This document shows, in pieces, positions 1-9,392 of a DNA stretch of 48,345 bases. Position numbers and translations under genes: made by a program. Where the stretch lies: contig NZ_BAXA01000021.1 in NCBI RefSeq assembly GCF_000698125.1, positions 1 through 48,345 of the forward strand. The letters run 5' to 3'. The notes below the pieces were generated by a model. That model was not told the DNA's origin and searched no databases. It saw only the letters and a program-made list of their open reading frames with translations. The stretch is from Geomicrobium sp. JCM 19038. Its GTDB lineage: Bacteria; Bacillota; Bacilli; Bacillales; Marinococcaceae. How positions within the stretch are numbered: the stretch's first letter is position 1; each line of letters opens with the position of its first letter.

Positions 1-150
1 TTGTAATCGTTACTAATAGTTTTCAAATGTAATAGTTGTTAGAAAATATATGTAAGATTATTTAACAAATGATATTGCTGTTTTTTCTGACATTTGTTAT
101 CATGAGGTACCATTTAGATATAGAAAATAGAAGGTAAAGGATGGTGAAGT

Positions 151-1929
151 ATGGTTGCTACAGAAAGTATTTTGAATTATTTGCAAGTATCTAAGGTGCA
201 GAATCCAGTTTATCAAAGCAATCATTTGTTTTATATTAGCGATGAAACAGATCTTCCTCAAATTTGGAAGTATGATGAGGAAGCAAATCATAGCTCAAAG
301 TGGCTCGAGACAAATGATAGAATTCAGTTTTTTAAGAAAGTTCCTCGCAGTGAGTCTTTTATTCTAGGGATGGATGTTGAAGGAAATGAAAGACAACAAC
401 TATATTACGTTGATGAACATAAAGAAATTGAGAGATTAACGAAGCAAGATGATGCGTTATATGTGTTTGGTGGCAGCTCGCCAGACGGCAAAGCGATTGC
501 TTATGCGAGTAATGAGCGCAATGCCTACTATTATGATTTGTATATGATGGACCTTGAGAGCAAAGTTGCTACGAGAGTGTATGAAGGGGATGGCACGTAT
601 CGTGTTCTAGGTTGGCATCCGAGTAATGAGAAACTAGTTGTTCAAGAAGTGTTTACTAACTTGTATAACAACGTCGGCTTATTAGATTTACATACTGGAG
701 AAGTTGACTGGTGGTTTGAAGATAAAGCAATCAGTTCTTATGACACACCGATCTTTTCACAAACAGGTGAAGACCTTTACTTATTAACAAATCATCAACA
801 TGAGTTTATCACTGTAGCGAAGTTCAACCTTCACTCAAGACAATTAACATTTTTGATTGAGGAAGATTGGGACATTGAGAATTTAGTCGTTGATGAGAAG
901 AAAGAGTGGTTCGCATATACCGTCAATGAAGGTGGAATCGATCGAGGTAAAGTGTATCACTTAGCTACAGGGGAAACACGTTCCTTTGATTTAGGAATTG
1001 GGACAATCTCTGGTATGTCTTGGTCTAGTGATTCAAAAACGATTGCAATTGTTTTTAATGGTCCTACGAGAACATCGGATCTTTATAAATGGTCAATTGA
1101 AAACGGGCAGTTAGAGCGTTTGTATTGCACATCGGTTGATCCTAACTTTGAGAAGTCTCTCGTCGAACCAGAGATTTATACGATCGAGTCATTTGATGGG
1201 TTACGTGTACCATCGTTTTTATACAAGCCTAAAGAGCTTAAAGAAGATGCACCACTTGCGTTTTGGGTACACGGCGGTCCAGAAGGGCAGACAAAAGCGG
1301 AGTATCATCCGGTTATTCAATCGTTAACTGCATTAGGTTATGTCGTATGTGCGCCGAATGTACGTGGAAGTAAAGGGTACGGCAAGACGTATATCCATTT
1401 AGATGATGTAAGAAAAAGAATGGATTCTGTCCAAGATTTAATTGAGATTGCGAACGCTTTGAAGAAAGAGTCGTTTGTCGATGAATCTAAGGTGGCTGTC
1501 ATCGGTCGTAGTTATGGTGGGTTTATGGTACTTGCTGCGATTACACATTACCCAGATGTGTTTACAGGTGCGATTGATTTAGTTGGAATCTCGAGTTTTA
1601 GAACCTTCTTAGAAAATACAGGACCTTGGCGACGAAAGCTTCGTGAAAGCGAGTATGGAACGATTGAAGAAGACGGTGTGTTTTTCGATGAAATTGATCC
1701 GATTCACCATACAGAGAAGATTACAGCTCCATTACTCGTATCTCACGGAGCAAATGATCCCCGAGTACCAATTGGTGAAACGGAGCAAATGATTACAGAA
1801 TTAAGGGCGAGAAATCATCCTGTTGAGTACATCCGGTTTGAAGATGAAGGGCATGGCATCGTAAAAATCCAAAACCAAGTAACCGCATATACAGCAATGG
1901 CAGAATTTCTAGAGAAATTATATCGCTAA
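151..1929 (+). CDS. S9 family prolyl oligopeptidase-type serine peptidase (acylaminoacyl-peptidase-like)
   Basis: A 592-residue protein with an N-terminal beta-propeller-like region (about residues 1-330, WD/TolB-like strands) and a C-terminal alpha/beta-hydrolase domain. The catalytic triad can be read directly: Ser454 in GRSYGGF, Asp536 in HGANDPRVP and His568 in EGHGI, with an HGGPEGQ oxyanion-hole loop near residue 375. The family cleaves short peptides or N-acylated peptides in the cytoplasm; there is no signal peptide. The ATG follows an AAAGGATGG ribosome-binding site. The stop lies 16 bases before a peptide-type solute-binding lipoprotein gene, which suggests a shared transcript and a role in using imported peptides (inference). 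Exact substrate unknown. Confidence 0.9.
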   Translation: MVATESILNYLQVSKVQNPVYQSNHLFYISDETDLPQIWKYDEEANHSSKWLETNDRIQFFKKVPRSESFILGMDVEGNERQQLYYVDEHKEIERLTKQDDALYVFGGSSPDGKAIAYASNERNAYYYDLYMMDLESKVATRVYEGDGTYRVLGWHPSNEKLVVQEVFTNLYNNVGLLDLHTGEVDWWFEDKAISSYDTPIFSQTGEDLYLLTNHQHEFITVAKFNLHSRQLTFLIEEDWDIENLVVDEKKEWFAYTVNEGGIDRGKVYHLATGETRSFDLGIGTISGMSWSSDSKTIAIVFNGPTRTSDLYKWSIENGQLERLYCTSVDPNFEKSLVEPEIYTIESFDGLRVPSFLYKPKELKEDAPLAFWVHGGPEGQTKAEYHPVIQSLTALGYVVCAPNVRGSKGYGKTYIHLDDVRKRMDSVQDLIEIANALKKESFVDESKVAVIGRSYGGFMVLAAITHYPDVFTGAIDLVGISSFRTFLENTGPWRRKLRESEYGTIEEDGVFFDEIDPIHHTEKITAPLLVSHGANDPRVPIGETEQMITELRARNHPVEYIRFEDEGHGIVKIQNQVTAYTAMAEFLEKLYR

Positions 1930-1945
1930 TCGAGGAGGACAGAAG

Positions 1946-3544
1946 ATGAAAAAGCAACTAGGACTTACAGCAGCGACAACGGCATTTGCCTTCGCATTAG
2001 TGGGCTGTTCAAATGATGCAGAACCAGAAGTAACATCAAGTGCAAGTGAAGATGATGAAACGGCAACTGAAAGTGAAGCAGCAGAAGGTGGCGATTTTAT
2101 TTTGGCGGTACCGGCTGATGCTGTAACGGTTGATCCACATATGGCAGGTGACGTTCCGTCGAATGTTGTGAACTGGACGATGTATGAAACATTAGTCGAG
2201 CGTGATGAGGATATGGAGCTTGTTCCAGGGCTTGCTAGTGACTATGAACAGCTCGATGAATTAACGTGGGAATTTACTCTTCGTGAAGATGTCACATTCC
2301 ATGATGGCGAGCCTTTTAATGCGGAGGCAGTAAAAGTAAATATTGAACGCGCTCTTAGTCCAGAGACTGCTGCCCCAAGAGCTGATTACCTAACGGATAT
2401 TGAAGAGGTTGTTGTTGTTGATGATCACACGGTACAGATGGTCACAGAGAAACCTTTTGCCCCACTCGTAGCACATCTAGCTCACAATATCGGAAGCATG
2501 ATTAGTCCTGCTGCGATTGAAGGCGATGTGAATTTAGATATTGAAGCTGTTGGTACAGGCCCCTTCAAATTTGAAAACTGGAGTCAAGGGGATGAACTAG
2601 TCATTACGAAAAATGAAGACTATTGGGGTGAGCACCCTCATTTGGATTCAGTAACATTTAAGGTCGTACCAGAAGAATCAACACGAATTGCGATGATTGA
2701 AAATGGTGAAGCAGATGCGATTGAACGAATCGAACCTGTAAACATCTCACGCGTTGAAGGTCTTGAAAATGCGGAGCCTTTAATTAATGATACGTTGTCT
2801 ATGACCTATTTAGGATTTAATACACAAAAAGAACCTCTTGATGATGTCGCTGTTCGACAAGCAATCTCAAAAGGAATTAATACAGAAGTTATTATTGAAG
2901 GAATCTATGAAGGCTATGCAAGCGAAGCAACGGGTCCTATTAACGATCTTGTCTTTGGTAGTAACCCAGACCAAGAACCAATTGATTATGATCCAGAGGG
3001 AGCAGAACAACTCCTAGAAGAAGCGGGTTTTTCTGAAGGGGAGTTATCCATTAATTTATGGACAAATGATGCGGATGCAGTACGTGTTCAAATTGCAGAG
3101 GTCATTCAAGATCAACTCAGTCTAATTGGTGTAAACGTAACGATCGAGAATATGGAATGGGCTGCTTATCTCGATGCATTGACCAATGGGGAACATGATT
3201 TATTCTTGCTCGGTTGGTCTTCTGGAACCGTTGATGCAGATGCTACCATGTTCTCCTTATTCCACTCAGAAAACCACGGAGCACCAGGGAATCGTAGCTT
3301 CTATACGAATGATGAATTTGATTCCATTATTGAAGAAGCTCGAAATGAAACAGACATCGACGAACGAGAACAGCTCTATCATGAAGCGTTAGCACTACTT
3401 GCTGAAGAAGTTCCTGTCGATTACATCTCTTTCACACAAAACATTGATGCGGTTGGAGAGCATGTGGACGGTTTCAAACGATATGCAAACTCTCGGTTCG
3501 TGTTTGATGAAGTCACATTAGAAGATACAGAAAATAGTTATTAA
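1946..3544 (+). CDS. ABC transporter substrate-binding lipoprotein, family 5 (peptide/nickel/glutathione type)
   Basis: A 532-residue exported lipoprotein. It has a lysine-containing N-terminus, a hydrophobic segment and a lipobox ending LVGC (Cys about residue 21), then an acidic, Ser/Thr/Glu-rich linker and a full SBP_bac_5 fold (motifs such as VDPHMAGDVPSNVV, LREDVTFHDGEPFNAEAVK and GTGPFKFENW). The family captures oligopeptides, dipeptides or glutathione outside the membrane and hands them to DppBC/OppBC-like permeases. None of the permease or ATPase subunits are adjacent, so it is an orphan binding protein or works with a distant transporter. A GAGGAGG ribosome-binding site precedes the ATG. 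It is probably cotranscribed with the upstream S9 peptidase and is followed by a clear terminator. Confidence 0.9.
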   Translation: MKKQLGLTAATTAFAFALVGCSNDAEPEVTSSASEDDETATESEAAEGGDFILAVPADAVTVDPHMAGDVPSNVVNWTMYETLVERDEDMELVPGLASDYEQLDELTWEFTLREDVTFHDGEPFNAEAVKVNIERALSPETAAPRADYLTDIEEVVVVDDHTVQMVTEKPFAPLVAHLAHNIGSMISPAAIEGDVNLDIEAVGTGPFKFENWSQGDELVITKNEDYWGEHPHLDSVTFKVVPEESTRIAMIENGEADAIERIEPVNISRVEGLENAEPLINDTLSMTYLGFNTQKEPLDDVAVRQAISKGINTEVIIEGIYEGYASEATGPINDLVFGSNPDQEPIDYDPEGAEQLLEEAGFSEGELSINLWTNDADAVRVQIAEVIQDQLSLIGVNVTIENMEWAAYLDALTNGEHDLFLLGWSSGTVDADATMFSLFHSENHGAPGNRSFYTNDEFDSIIEEARNETDIDEREQLYHEALALLAEEVPVDYISFTQNIDAVGEHVDGFKRYANSRFVFDEVTLEDTENSY

Positions 3545-3550
3545 CAATCT

Positions 3551-3589
3551 AAGTCTAATGTTCTATTCGTAGAGCATTAGGCTTTTGCC
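3551..3589 (+). terminator. Rho-independent terminator after the solute-binding protein gene
   Basis: A 14-bp stem with G-U pairs (arms 3551-3564 and 3571-3584) and a 6-base loop, followed by a T-rich stretch. It ends the peptidase/binding-protein transcript. Confidence 0.8.
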
Positions 3590-3731
3590 ATTTTTTATAT
3601 GATTTTCTTATAATAAGATTTTATAAAGGATATTGTACACAATGAGAAATCTGTCATAATAAGAAAGGATTAGTATTTATTTGATAATAAATCTAACGAT
3701 TTGATTTTTGTTACATAGGGGGAGTACATAG

Positions 3732-4409
3732 ATGATCCATCACGTTAAGTTTTTGCGTGGGCTTTTTGACACGAAAAGCCATTTTTCTACGTTAAAAGAA
3801 TCAGAAGCAACGAAAGGACTAGCTTGGAGATTAATCGTAAGTGCACTTTTAGTCGGGGTTCTGACATTCTTAAGTCAGTGGTTTATCCGAGAAGATCTCA
3901 TTCAGACCTTTGTGGCTGAAGGGGCAGGAATGATTGGCTACGATGAAGCGTCGATGTTGGTGACGGTTGTAACGGCGTTAAGCGGTGTGTTTGCAATCGG
4001 AATGGCTATTCTTGCCGTGTTACTATTAGCACTCGTATTTTGGATCTTTTATAAAGACGTAGGTTTTAAGAGGCTGTTTATAATATTCAGCTATTTCTTG
4101 CCGATTTATATCGTAACATTGCTTCTTGATTTGCCTTATTACATAACGTTTGGCTTGGAGCATCAATATTCTGTAACAAGTTTCGGTTATTTGGCGCATT
4201 TGGCTTTTGATGAATCGTTTTTATCGTTTTTCTTTGGCCAGTTTAACCTCCTTATAATCGGGTGTTTTATCGTGCAGATTTTTGCACTTAAGGTGAATAC
4301 TGCCAAGAGCACACGCTACATCGTACTCACAACAACGCTTATTTATCTCGTTGTTATGACGCTTATTGCTCTTTACACCTATTTCTCAATGATGCAAGGG
4401 GTGCAATAA
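3732..4409 (+). CDS. yknW: YknW-like Yip1-domain membrane protein
   Basis: A 225-residue integral membrane protein with about five hydrophobic segments, typical of Yip1-domain proteins. It is the first gene of a four-gene block whose order (Yip1 protein, membrane fusion protein, ATPase, permease) matches B. subtilis yknWXYZ. There YknW helps assemble the YknXYZ efflux complex that protects against the SDP killing peptide. The ATG is preceded by TAGGGGGAGT. The start of yknX lies one base after its stop, so translation is probably coupled. I could not find a convincing SigW-type promoter upstream, so regulation is unresolved. The assignment rests mainly on context and topology. Confidence 0.8.
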   Translation: MIHHVKFLRGLFDTKSHFSTLKESEATKGLAWRLIVSALLVGVLTFLSQWFIREDLIQTFVAEGAGMIGYDEASMLVTVVTALSGVFAIGMAILAVLLLALVFWIFYKDVGFKRLFIIFSYFLPIYIVTLLLDLPYYITFGLEHQYSVTSFGYLAHLAFDESFLSFFFGQFNLLIIGCFIVQIFALKVNTAKSTRYIVLTTTLIYLVVMTLIALYTYFSMMQGVQ

Positions 4410-4410
4410 C

Positions 4411-5598
4411 ATGAAAAAGAGAATTGGGATTCTCATAGGCTTACTAATGCTTGGTGGGCTTATGGTCGGAAATAGCTATATTTTATCTGAAGGTATGACG
4501 ACAGATGACCCAGTCGTCGTAACGAACGTACTTACTAGTGAAGAAACATTATACGATACCATTATTGCAAATGGTCGAGTTGAACCAGGAGAAAGTCAGG
4601 CGATTTTCGAAGAACCTCAGCATGGTACTGTTTATGATATTCACGTTAATGAAGGCGAAGAGGTTTTTGAAGGCGATGTGCTGATCACGTATGAGAATCA
4701 AGAAATCACTCGTCAGCTTGTGTCGTTGCGTAACAACCTTGATCGTTTGATGGTTGAAATGGAACAACAAAACGATCAAATTTCTACCATTGAGTCACAA
4801 ATTAGTACAGAGCGAAGTAATCGTGATGATGATGATCCGTTCGATCAAACGGACCAAGTGATTCGTCAACTTGAAAATGAACGTGACGCGATGGAGTATC
4901 AACGACGACTCACGAACTTACAGTATAGCGAACAAGAAGAAGAAATCGCATATCTTGAAGATCAAGAACTTCATGAAATATATAGCGATGTAAATGGGAT
5001 TGTAGAACACGCCAACTATCCGAATGAAGTCGAAGAAGGACAACCATTAATTCGAATCCAATCCGATGAATTTTGGAACGTAAACGGAACGGTTACCGAA
5101 TATGATCTTATCCAACTCCATGAGGAGATGGAGGTAGAAGTTGAAGCGAATGTACTACCTGATCAGACATTCGAAGGGTTTTTAGCACGGTTAGGCTCAA
5201 CACCTGCGGATGAAGAACAGTCAATCCAAGCTGAAGGTTCGAATGTAACGTCATACCCGTTTGAAGTACAATTGCATGATCAGTCTGAGGACTTATTACA
5301 CGGGTTTCACGTGAACGTTTACTTTGAAGTTGAGGCAGAAGCCGATGCTGTTGTTGTACAAGCCTCAGCGATTGAGACCGTATACAACGAATTTACTGGT
5401 GACGAAGAAAATTATGTCTATCAAGTAGAAGAGGGCATTGCTAGAATGCAAGCGGTTGAGACGGGCATAACCAATGAGCAAGGTGTACAGATCTTATCTG
5501 GTCTTGAAGCGGGCGAATCCGTGATTGACCTAGAACCATTGGAGACGATTTATGAAGGCATGGAGGTAGTCGTCAATGATCCACCTGAAGAATCTTGA
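4411..5598 (+). CDS. yknX: YknX-like efflux RND/ABC membrane fusion (HlyD-family) protein
   Basis: A 395-residue periplasmic-adaptor-type protein. It has one N-terminal transmembrane anchor (about residues 5-25) and a biotinyl-lipoyl-like half motif (HGTVYDIHVNEGEEVFEGD). A coiled-coil hairpin rich in Gln/Glu/Arg spans about residues 105-175. The second lipoyl half and beta-barrel domains follow (DVNGIVEHANYPNEVEEGQPL). Such proteins link an ABC permease to the outside of the cell. The 3' end overlaps yknY by 23 bases, and the yknY ribosome-binding site lies inside this gene. It is very acidic, as often seen in extracytoplasmic proteins of alkaliphiles. It is expected to form a complex with the YknYZ-like proteins encoded next. 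Confidence 0.88.
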   Translation: MKKRIGILIGLLMLGGLMVGNSYILSEGMTTDDPVVVTNVLTSEETLYDTIIANGRVEPGESQAIFEEPQHGTVYDIHVNEGEEVFEGDVLITYENQEITRQLVSLRNNLDRLMVEMEQQNDQISTIESQISTERSNRDDDDPFDQTDQVIRQLENERDAMEYQRRLTNLQYSEQEEEIAYLEDQELHEIYSDVNGIVEHANYPNEVEEGQPLIRIQSDEFWNVNGTVTEYDLIQLHEEMEVEVEANVLPDQTFEGFLARLGSTPADEEQSIQAEGSNVTSYPFEVQLHDQSEDLLHGFHVNVYFEVEAEADAVVVQASAIETVYNEFTGDEENYVYQVEEGIARMQAVETGITNEQGVQILSGLEAGESVIDLEPLETIYEGMEVVVNDPPEES

Positions 5599-6268
5599 CA
5601 AGCAGTACAAAAACGGGGATCAAACGCTTCGCGTCTTAAATGATATTCATCTTAAAATTGAAGAAAATGAGTTTGTCGCGATTATGGGTCCATCAGGATC
5701 TGGAAAATCTACGCTCATGAATATGATTGGGTGCCTTGACCAACCGACTTCAGGTGAATATTTACTACATGGGACAGATGTGGCTTCACAACCTGAGAAA
5801 GAGTTGGCAAAAGTCCGCAATGCTCAGATCGGTTTCGTTTTTCAACAGTTTCATCTATTACCGAAGCTCTCAGCGATGATGAATGTAGAATTACCACTCA
5901 TTTATGGTGGGGTTAAGAAAAAAGAACGCAGGGAGCGGGCACGTCTTGCTTTAGAAAAGGTTGGATTAGAAGATCGAGTCAACCATTTACCGAACCAGTT
6001 ATCTGGTGGTCAAAAGCAAAGAGTTGCGATTGCACGAGCGTTAATTAATGAACCGAGTCTCATTTTAGCAGATGAACCAACAGGTGCTCTTGATTCCAAA
6101 TCAGGAACTCAAATTATGGAGTTGTTCACACAACTTCATCATGAGGGAGCTACACTGATTATGGTTACACACGAACAAGAAGTCGCAGATTATGCAAAGC
6201 GAATTGTAACTGTCCGTGACGGTGAGATTATTAAAGATCGGGGGCATGAGTATGTCGTTCCTCGATAG
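5576..6268 (+). CDS. yknY: YknY-like ABC transporter ATP-binding protein (MacB/LolD type)
   Basis: A 230-residue ABC ATPase of the LolD/MacB group. The Walker A motif GPSGSGKST lies at residues 38-46, followed by the Q-loop FVFQQFHLLP, the signature LSGGQKQR, Walker B LILADEPTGALD and the H-loop MVTHEQE. It would power the adjacent FtsX/MacB-type permease. Its start overlaps yknX and has a strong GGAGGT site; its end overlaps yknZ. This tight packing supports a single translationally coupled operon. Confidence 0.92.
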   Translation: MIHLKNLDKQYKNGDQTLRVLNDIHLKIEENEFVAIMGPSGSGKSTLMNMIGCLDQPTSGEYLLHGTDVASQPEKELAKVRNAQIGFVFQQFHLLPKLSAMMNVELPLIYGGVKKKERRERARLALEKVGLEDRVNHLPNQLSGGQKQRVAIARALINEPSLILADEPTGALDSKSGTQIMELFTQLHHEGATLIMVTHEQEVADYAKRIVTVRDGEIIKDRGHEYVVPR

Positions 6269-7451
6269 TGTAAAGATGGCCCTTCGTTCTTTATGGAGCC
6301 ACCGATTGCGTTCCATGCTTACGATGCTCGGAATTATTATCGGGGTAGGTTCTGTCATTACGGTAGTAGCAATTGGTAAAGGCGGGGAGGCAGTACTGAC
6401 CTCGCAATTTGCTGGTGGTGGTAACAATACGTTTGAAGTGTATTATATGCCTCCAGATGAAGAGTTAATGGACTATGATGCGTATGATGATGTTGCGTAT
6501 ACAACCGAGGATTTACGGGCAATTCAAGAAATGCCGTCTGTTAATCAAGTGATTGCCTATGCATATAATTCAACGAACGTTGTCTATCATCAAGAAGCCG
6601 CAGGGGCACAAATCCTCGCCATTAACGAGAATTATTATGACTTAAATGAGTTTACAGCTTCTTCAGGTCGGCTCCTTGATAACCGAGATGTAGATAACGG
6701 ACGAAGAGTCGTTACATTAAGTACAGGTGTCGTTGAAGAGTTGTTTGCGGCCAATGATGAAGCTGTCGGTCAAATTGTTAACATCGAAGGTGTACCGTTT
6801 GAAGTGATTGGCGTACATGAACGTGAGAATCAAAGCTTTTTCGCTTTCCAAGTTGATGAATTATTGCTTCCTCAGTCTTCATGGCCAATGCTTTATGGCA
6901 CTGACAACATGGACATGTTAAACGTACAAGCAAACAGCGCTGATGATATACAGATAGCAAGCCATGCAGTGACCAATTACCTTAACGATCAATCGACGCT
7001 TTCTGGTGAATACCAAGTGTTAAACATGGAAGAGATTGAACAAGGAATCTCGCAAGTAACGAATGTTACGACGATGATTATTGGTGGTGTAGCAGGCATT
7101 TCACTGCTCGTTGGTGGAATTGGTGTTATGAATATTATGCTCGTATCAGTGACAGAGCGAACGCGTGAAATTGGGTTAAGAAAATCTCTAGGTGCAACGA
7201 GAGGGAACATCTTACTTCAATTCCTAATAGAATCTGTGACGCTTACAACAATCGGTGGATTGATCGGAATTATGCTCGGAGCGGGCGTTGCGAATACCGT
7301 TTCGCTTATCGCAGGGTGGCCATTCCTCGTTTCCATTCCAGTCGTCTTACTTGGCGTCGGGTTCTCAATGTTTGTTGGGATCGTCTTCGGGTTGTTACCG
7401 GCGAATAAAGCAGCGAAACTCGATCCAATCGAGGCGTTACGTCACGAATAA
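6252..7451 (+). CDS. yknZ: YknZ-like ABC transporter permease (MacB/FtsX family)
   Basis: About 399 residues. An N-terminal transmembrane helix follows the typical MacB leader (LRSLWSHRLRSMLTMLGIIIGVGSVI). It is followed by an extracytoplasmic MacB_PCD domain (about residues 50-265) and a C-terminal FtsX domain with three helices. That domain includes the conserved motifs VGGIGVMNIMLVSVTERTREIGLRKSLGA and a PANKAAKLDPIEALR end. I chose the ATG at 6252 because GGGGG lies about 7 bases upstream; an ATG at 6246 is too close to it. Known YknZ/MacB proteins transmit ATP-driven motion to the fusion protein rather than forming a channel. Likely role: export of, or immunity against, toxic peptides (by homology). 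Confidence 0.9.
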   Translation: MSFLDSVKMALRSLWSHRLRSMLTMLGIIIGVGSVITVVAIGKGGEAVLTSQFAGGGNNTFEVYYMPPDEELMDYDAYDDVAYTTEDLRAIQEMPSVNQVIAYAYNSTNVVYHQEAAGAQILAINENYYDLNEFTASSGRLLDNRDVDNGRRVVTLSTGVVEELFAANDEAVGQIVNIEGVPFEVIGVHERENQSFFAFQVDELLLPQSSWPMLYGTDNMDMLNVQANSADDIQIASHAVTNYLNDQSTLSGEYQVLNMEEIEQGISQVTNVTTMIIGGVAGISLLVGGIGVMNIMLVSVTERTREIGLRKSLGATRGNILLQFLIESVTLTTIGGLIGIMLGAGVANTVSLIAGWPFLVSIPVVLLGVGFSMFVGIVFGLLPANKAAKLDPIEALRHE

Positions 7452-7515
7452 GCCATTGCATTGATGTGTAAAATCTCTTTCTCTTGTCTACACTAGCTCG
7501 TGAGGAGGAATGACA

Positions 7516-7674
7516 ATGGCTCAAGAAGTATTGTGTGAAGTCGAAAACTGTGTTCACTGGGGCGAAGGTAACCATTGCGAAGCCGATCGAATTTATGTCG
7601 TTTCAAACGCAGAAGATCGAACGACCGAACGAATGGAAACCGATTGCCACACATTTCATCCGAAACACCACTAA
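7516..7674 (+). CDS. DUF1540 domain small Cys-rich protein
   Basis: A 52-residue protein starting at an ATG with a GAGGAGG ribosome-binding site 7 bases upstream. Four cysteines (C7, C12, C21, C44) plus His residues fit the CxxENCxHW...C...D.C pattern of DUF1540 proteins, common in spore formers and thought to bind a metal (function unknown). It stands alone between the ykn operon and a strong hairpin. A longer reading frame on the same strand overlaps it (7535-8041) but lacks any ribosome-binding site and family resemblance. Confidence 0.85.
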   Translation: MAQEVLCEVENCVHWGEGNHCEADRIYVVSNAEDRTTERMETDCHTFHPKHH

Positions 7675-7678
7675 CAAA

Positions 7679-7710
7679 GAAAGACCGGTTGCAAATGCAA
7701 CCGGTCTTTC
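7679..7710 (+). terminator. Strong hairpin / terminator after the DUF1540 gene
   Basis: A perfect 14-bp inverted repeat (7679-7692 and 7697-7710) with a 4-base loop. The 3' arm ends in CTTTC with only a short T tract, so it may act as a terminator or as an mRNA-stabilising hairpin. Confidence 0.7.
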
Positions 7711-7800
7711 GCATGTAGAAAAGATTGTCGAAGCTGTTGAATCAACAAAAAAAGATAGGAAAAGCATTATAACTATGCTGCTATTCAAAATATTAAGTAA

Positions 7801-7814
7801 TATAAGCGCTTCTT
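7801..7814 (+). promoter_or_regulatory. Possible cre/LacI-family operator before GPH symporter 1
   Basis: The sequence TATAAGCGCTTCTT holds the palindrome AAGCGCTT 18 bases before the start codon and resembles a catabolite responsive element (CcpA site). The same AAGCGCTT core recurs at the same distance from the paralogous gene downstream. Confidence 0.5.
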
Positions 7815-7829
7815 TAAAAGGAGGGTGCA

Positions 7830-9158
7830 ATGTTAAGTCAAGAAGTGAAACCGGTCATTTCGCAAACGATGGACATGCAAGTACCGCCCAAAAAGGAGCT
7901 TTGGTATTATGGATTAGGGGCCTATGCGACATTTTCATTGTCGACATTGGTCTCAACATTTTTAACGTTTTACTATACAGATGTTGTTGGATTAGCAGCA
8001 GGAGTCATCGGTACGTTAATGATTGTGAGCCGAATCTTTGATGGGGTAACTGACGTTTTAATGGGTGCTGCTGTCGACAAAACAACGTCCAGACACGGCA
8101 AGGCGAGGCCTTGGTTGATTTGGGGTTCGTTACCGCTAGGGATTGCCATTGTGTGCTTGTTTTCTGTGCCTAACCTCTCTGTTTCACATCAAATTAGTTA
8201 TGCGTACGTTACTTTTTTCGTGTTTCTTGCTGTGTATACGTTGATTGCGATTCCGTATAAATCGTTAATGGGAATGCTTACACTTGATCAGAAGAGTCGT
8301 TCGACGGCTAATATCTATTCCACGATATTAAATCTCTCAGGTGCGTTGCTCGTGACGGTCTTCACGCAACCGTTAGCAAGTGCAATTGGTTGGTCGGCAG
8401 TAGCTGTGATCTATGCGGTGATCGCCATAGTCTTGCTCTATTTTACCTTTCTAAAAACAAAAGAAAGAGTCGTATCAGTTAATAGTGAACCTGTCAAAAT
8501 AAAAGAAGGATTAGTGTCTTTATTCCGCAATAAATATTGGGTAGTGATCACAGTATTTTGTGTTTTATTTTATACAGTTGTTGCCGTTGTGCAAGGTTCA
8601 GGTCTTTATTATGCGACATGGATTTTAAATAATCAACAAGTCTATCTACTCATTGGAATCACTCAAATTTTACCGATGATTATCGCGTTGTTTTTTGTAG
8701 GACCACTCATTCATCGTTTTGGTAAGCGAAACACGGTTTTAGTCGGTATTGTCATTTGTATGATAGGCAATGTGTTTAAAGTCATTGATCCGTATAGTCT
8801 AGCGATTATATTAACAGGAAATGTCATTGTAGCGATTGGCATTATGCCAACGTTTGCTGTTTTGTTTGCGATGATTAATGATACAGCGGAATACGGCGAA
8901 TTTAAAACGGGGAAACGTACTGTTGGATTAATTAATAGTGGTGCTAGTTTTGGTATAAAGGTGGGGACAGGCCTTGGGCTAGCATCGATTGGCTGGTTGC
9001 TGAGTATCGGAGGATACGTTGGTTCAGCAGAAGAACAGTTGCCATCAGCTTTAGAATCCATTAAATTTATTTTTATCTTTTTACCGGTTGTCCTCTCAGT
9101 GATGATGTTTATTTGTTTGCTATTTTTACGCTTGATAAACACTATGCGACTTATTTAA
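7830..9158 (+). CDS. GPH-family sugar:cation symporter (MelB/YicJ-like), copy 1, C-terminus frameshifted
   Basis: A 442-residue, 12-helix glycoside-pentoside-hexuronide:cation symporter. Recognisable family motifs include FYTDVVGLAAGVIGTLM, the cytoplasmic DGVTDVLMGAAVDKT loop and NDTAEYGEFKTGKRTVGL. The start has an AAGGAGGG site. The protein is highly similar along its whole length to the next gene, showing a tandem duplication. The last residues differ only because one T appears to be missing from the run at 9123-9127. Reading with that base restored gives a tail matching copy 2 (TLDKHYATYLNEIQQRK) and a stop at 9188-9190. Substrate unknown; likely a glycoside, pentoside or uronide imported with Na+ or H+. 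No catabolic enzymes are adjacent. Confidence 0.88.
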   Translation: MLSQEVKPVISQTMDMQVPPKKELWYYGLGAYATFSLSTLVSTFLTFYYTDVVGLAAGVIGTLMIVSRIFDGVTDVLMGAAVDKTTSRHGKARPWLIWGSLPLGIAIVCLFSVPNLSVSHQISYAYVTFFVFLAVYTLIAIPYKSLMGMLTLDQKSRSTANIYSTILNLSGALLVTVFTQPLASAIGWSAVAVIYAVIAIVLLYFTFLKTKERVVSVNSEPVKIKEGLVSLFRNKYWVVITVFCVLFYTVVAVVQGSGLYYATWILNNQQVYLLIGITQILPMIIALFFVGPLIHRFGKRNTVLVGIVICMIGNVFKVIDPYSLAIILTGNVIVAIGIMPTFAVLFAMINDTAEYGEFKTGKRTVGLINSGASFGIKVGTGLGLASIGWLLSIGGYVGSAEEQLPSALESIKFIFIFLPVVLSVMMFICLLFLRLINTMRLI

Positions 9159-9361
9159 ACGAGATTCAACAGAGGAAAAATGAGAATTGATTGGTATTGT
9201 GTAATGAGGTCCAGACTTTCATTCTAGGGACGAGACCCTTACCTATGTTAAGCGATAAAAGGATATGATTTTGAATGAAGGCTGTAAAAAGATTCCCTTA
9301 CAATATGAGATAAGTATAGGAAAAGCGCTGCTTATATGATAATATTCATAATAATCAATAA

Positions 9362-9375
9362 TGTAAGCGCTTTAA
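9362..9375 (+). promoter_or_regulatory. cre-like operator before GPH symporter 2
   Basis: TGTAAGCGCTTTAA matches the CcpA cre consensus at nearly all positions and lies 17 bases before the start codon. A further AAGCGCT half-copy lies at 9323-9329. This suggests carbon catabolite control or a LacI-type local regulator. Confidence 0.55.
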
Positions 9376-9392
9376 TTTTAAAGGGGGATCAT

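Noticed and set aside
3590-3731. SigW promoter before the yknWXYZ-like operon
   Set aside because: Expected from B. subtilis, but no TGAAAC-16-CGTA match was found.
7535-8041. A 168-codon plus-strand frame over the DUF1540 gene and the start of GPH symporter 1
   Set aside because: No ribosome-binding site, no family resemblance, spans a strong hairpin and overlaps two better genes.
8711-9142. A 143-codon minus-strand frame inside GPH symporter 1
   Set aside because: Antisense shadow; the same shadow occurs in copy 2 because the two genes are paralogous.
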